Below, in pieces: positions 62,850-64,000 of a DNA stretch of 64,000 bases. The position numbers were made by a program, and so were the translations under genes. The notes beneath the pieces are model-generated. The model was not told the DNA's origin and did not search any database. It saw only the letters and a program-made list of their open reading frames with translations. The first letter of the stretch is position 1. Every line of letters begins with the position of its first letter. The DNA is from an uncultured Thermoguttaceae bacterium (GTDB taxonomy: Bacteria; Planctomycetota; Planctomycetia; Pirellulales; Thermoguttaceae): contig CALKER010000017.1 in the NCBI GenBank assembly GCA_938084835.1, positions 276,949-340,948 of the forward strand, read 5' to 3'.

Positions 62850-64000
62850 TTAGTTGCCGTGACGGCGTTTTTCTTCCCGTCGCCGACGTCGCTCTTCGCG
62901 TTCCCGAAGTTTTCGCAATCGGGCGCGCTCCTCCGGGGTCAAACGCTTTCCGGTGCCCTTTTTCTGCTTGGTAATGGTCATCGTGGGGTTGGCGGCCAAG
63001 ACTTGACTAAGCTGCTGAATAGCCTGAAGTCGCCCCCGCATCCCCATTTGCGATAACCGCCGCATGATATCGGCCATTCCCTCGAACTGTTTGAGGAGAA
63101 GGGACACCTCTTGCTGATCGACCCCGGCACCGGCAGCGATGCGGCGACGACGACTTCGATCAATGATCTTTGGATCGCGACGCTCTTCCGGAGTCATCGA
63201 ATCAATTATGCCGCGGATACGGCGAAGTTGTACTTCCGCATCTTCGTCGCCCATAAATTCCGAAAGCTGCGACATCCCGGGCAGTAAACCAAGCCAACGG
63301 GTCACCGAGCCCAGTCTGCCCACTTGGCTGAGCAGGTCGCGGAAGTGTTCCAAAGTGAACTGACCTTTCTGGATCGCTTCCTGCTGGCGGAGCATGGCTT
63401 CCTTGTCCAACTTTTGCCTGGCCTGCTCCACCAGCGTGAGAATGTCGCCCATGCCGAGGATTCGTCGCGCCATGCGGTCGGGATGGAATTCCTCGAGGGC
63501 ATCGATCCCCTCCCCAACGCCAATGAACTTTATGGGCACACCGGTAACGCTCTTCACCGATAGGGCGGCCCCGCCCCGGGCATCCCCGTCAAGTTTTGTC
63601 AGAATCACGCCGTCAATCTCCAAAGCCTCGTTGAATGCCTTGGCGCTGTTGACAGCGTCCTGCCCGGTCATTGCATCAACGACGAACAGTACTTCATCCG
63701 GGGCCAACTCCGTATCCAGTCGGGTAAGCTGCTGCATTAATTCTTCGTCCACATGAAGCCGACCGGCCGTGTCCACCACGAGCGGGTTCAAATCGTTCCG
63801 GCGTGCGTAGTCCAGGGCATTGCGGCAGACCACAAGTGGATCCGAGGCCTGGCGGTCGACGAACACGGGTATTCCCGCTTTTTGTCCGAGAACTTCCAAC
63901 TGATCAATCGCTGCAGGGCGTTGTAAGTCCGCCGCTACAAGAAGGGGCCTATGGTTCTGCTGGGCCAGGTAGCGAGCCAACTTCGCACACGTAGTCGTCT
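62850..64000 (-). CDS. ffh: Signal recognition particle protein Ffh (5' end outside window)
   Basis: The visible C-terminal ~383 codons run off the right edge; the frame is still open at 64000 and begins within the P-loop region (TTTCAKLARYLA), so the N-terminus and most of Walker A lie beyond. Seen are VAADLQRPAAIDQL, VVDTAGRLHVDEELM, VVDAMTGQDAVN, TKLDGDARGGAALS and GVGEGIDALEEFHPDRMARRILGMGDI, the NG-domain GTPase motifs; then the M domain (GLLPGMSQLSEF, MTPEERRDPKIIDRSRRRRIAAGAG) and a highly basic tail (KLREREERRRRREEKRRHGN). It targets membrane proteins with SRP RNA. Confidence 0.97.
   Translation of the reverse strand, partial: TTTCAKLARYLAQQNHRPLLVAADLQRPAAIDQLEVLGQKAGIPVFVDRQASDPLVVCRNALDYARRNDLNPLVVDTAGRLHVDEELMQQLTRLDTELAPDEVLFVVDAMTGQDAVNSAKAFNEALEIDGVILTKLDGDARGGAALSVKSVTGVPIKFIGVGEGIDALEEFHPDRMARRILGMGDILTLVEQARQKLDKEAMLRQQEAIQKGQFTLEHFRDLLSQVGRLGSVTRWLGLLPGMSQLSEFMGDEDAEVQLRRIRGIIDSMTPEERRDPKIIDRSRRRRIAAGAGVDQQEVSLLLKQFEGMADIMRRLSQMGMRGRLQAIQQLSQVLAANPTMTITKQKKGTGKRLTPEERARLRKLREREERRRRREEKRRHGN

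Noticed and set aside
63978..63980. Start of ffh inside the window
   Set aside because: The codon is TTG within the conserved AKLARYLA segment; the frame continues to the window edge.

Overview
The window reads as chromosomal DNA of a planctomycete, most likely a Pirellulales/Thermoguttaceae-type thermophile. The assignment is inference from gene content: flagellar flhA/flhF, a large type II secretion-like pseudopilin operon, ResB/CcsA cytochrome c maturation, secreted sulfatase and glycoside hydrolase, secreted EF-hand and LTxxQ (Spy-like) proteins, and paired barrel-like secreted proteins of a type seen in planctomycetes. No rRNA is present to confirm it. Genes are separated by unusually long non-coding stretches, several of 0.5-1.5 kb.

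Layout. 0-5.3 kb (minus strand): flhA, flhF and a FlhG-like protein that has lost its nucleotide-binding loop. 6.0-10.3 kb (plus): ppdK behind a long leader, then a DJ-1/PfpI protein followed by three 27-bp spaced repeats. 10.3-12.2 kb: gene-poor island with an ASCH-domain gene, several unrelated short tandem repeats and tRNA-Ser(GGA). 12.5-16.6 kb (plus): two paralogous secreted barrel-like proteins and a secreted ADP-ribosylglycohydrolase-family protein. 16.7-28.5 kb (minus): one long secretion/pilus operon in the order gspE-F-G-H-I-J-K, a PilM-PilN fusion and a PilO-PilP-like fusion. 29-35.9 kb: Spy-like protein, EF-hand protein, LptF/LptG permease and PTPS/QueD-family enzyme. 36.1-41.4 kb (minus): resB and a giant ccsA. 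42.8-46.7 kb (plus): a hypothetical membrane-anchored protein, ABC ATPase and ABC permease. 46.8-53.2 kb (plus): secreted glycoside hydrolase with an inserted carbohydrate-binding module, sulfatase and a Tat-type TIM-barrel isomerase, together looking like a sulfated-polysaccharide degradation set. 53.2-61.7 kb (plus): dprA, two small membrane proteins, trkA, zwf and a BshB1-like deacetylase. 62.2-64 kb (minus): tRNA-Gln(CUG) with clear promoter and terminator, and the 3' part of ffh running off the window edge.

Themes: (i) flagellar placement GTPase plus a partner that probably cannot bind ATP; (ii) a pseudopilus machine whose four inner-membrane assembly proteins have collapsed into two fused chains, with no secretin gene beside it; (iii) System II cytochrome c maturation; (iv) polysaccharide breakdown outside the cytoplasm, with ppdK and zwf handling central carbon. 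I did not find a defence island, CRISPR array, prophage or intact transposon. The least explained DNA is the repeat-rich non-coding islands at 10.1-12.1 kb and 30.7-31.0 kb, which may be remains of insertion sequence ends; this is inference.
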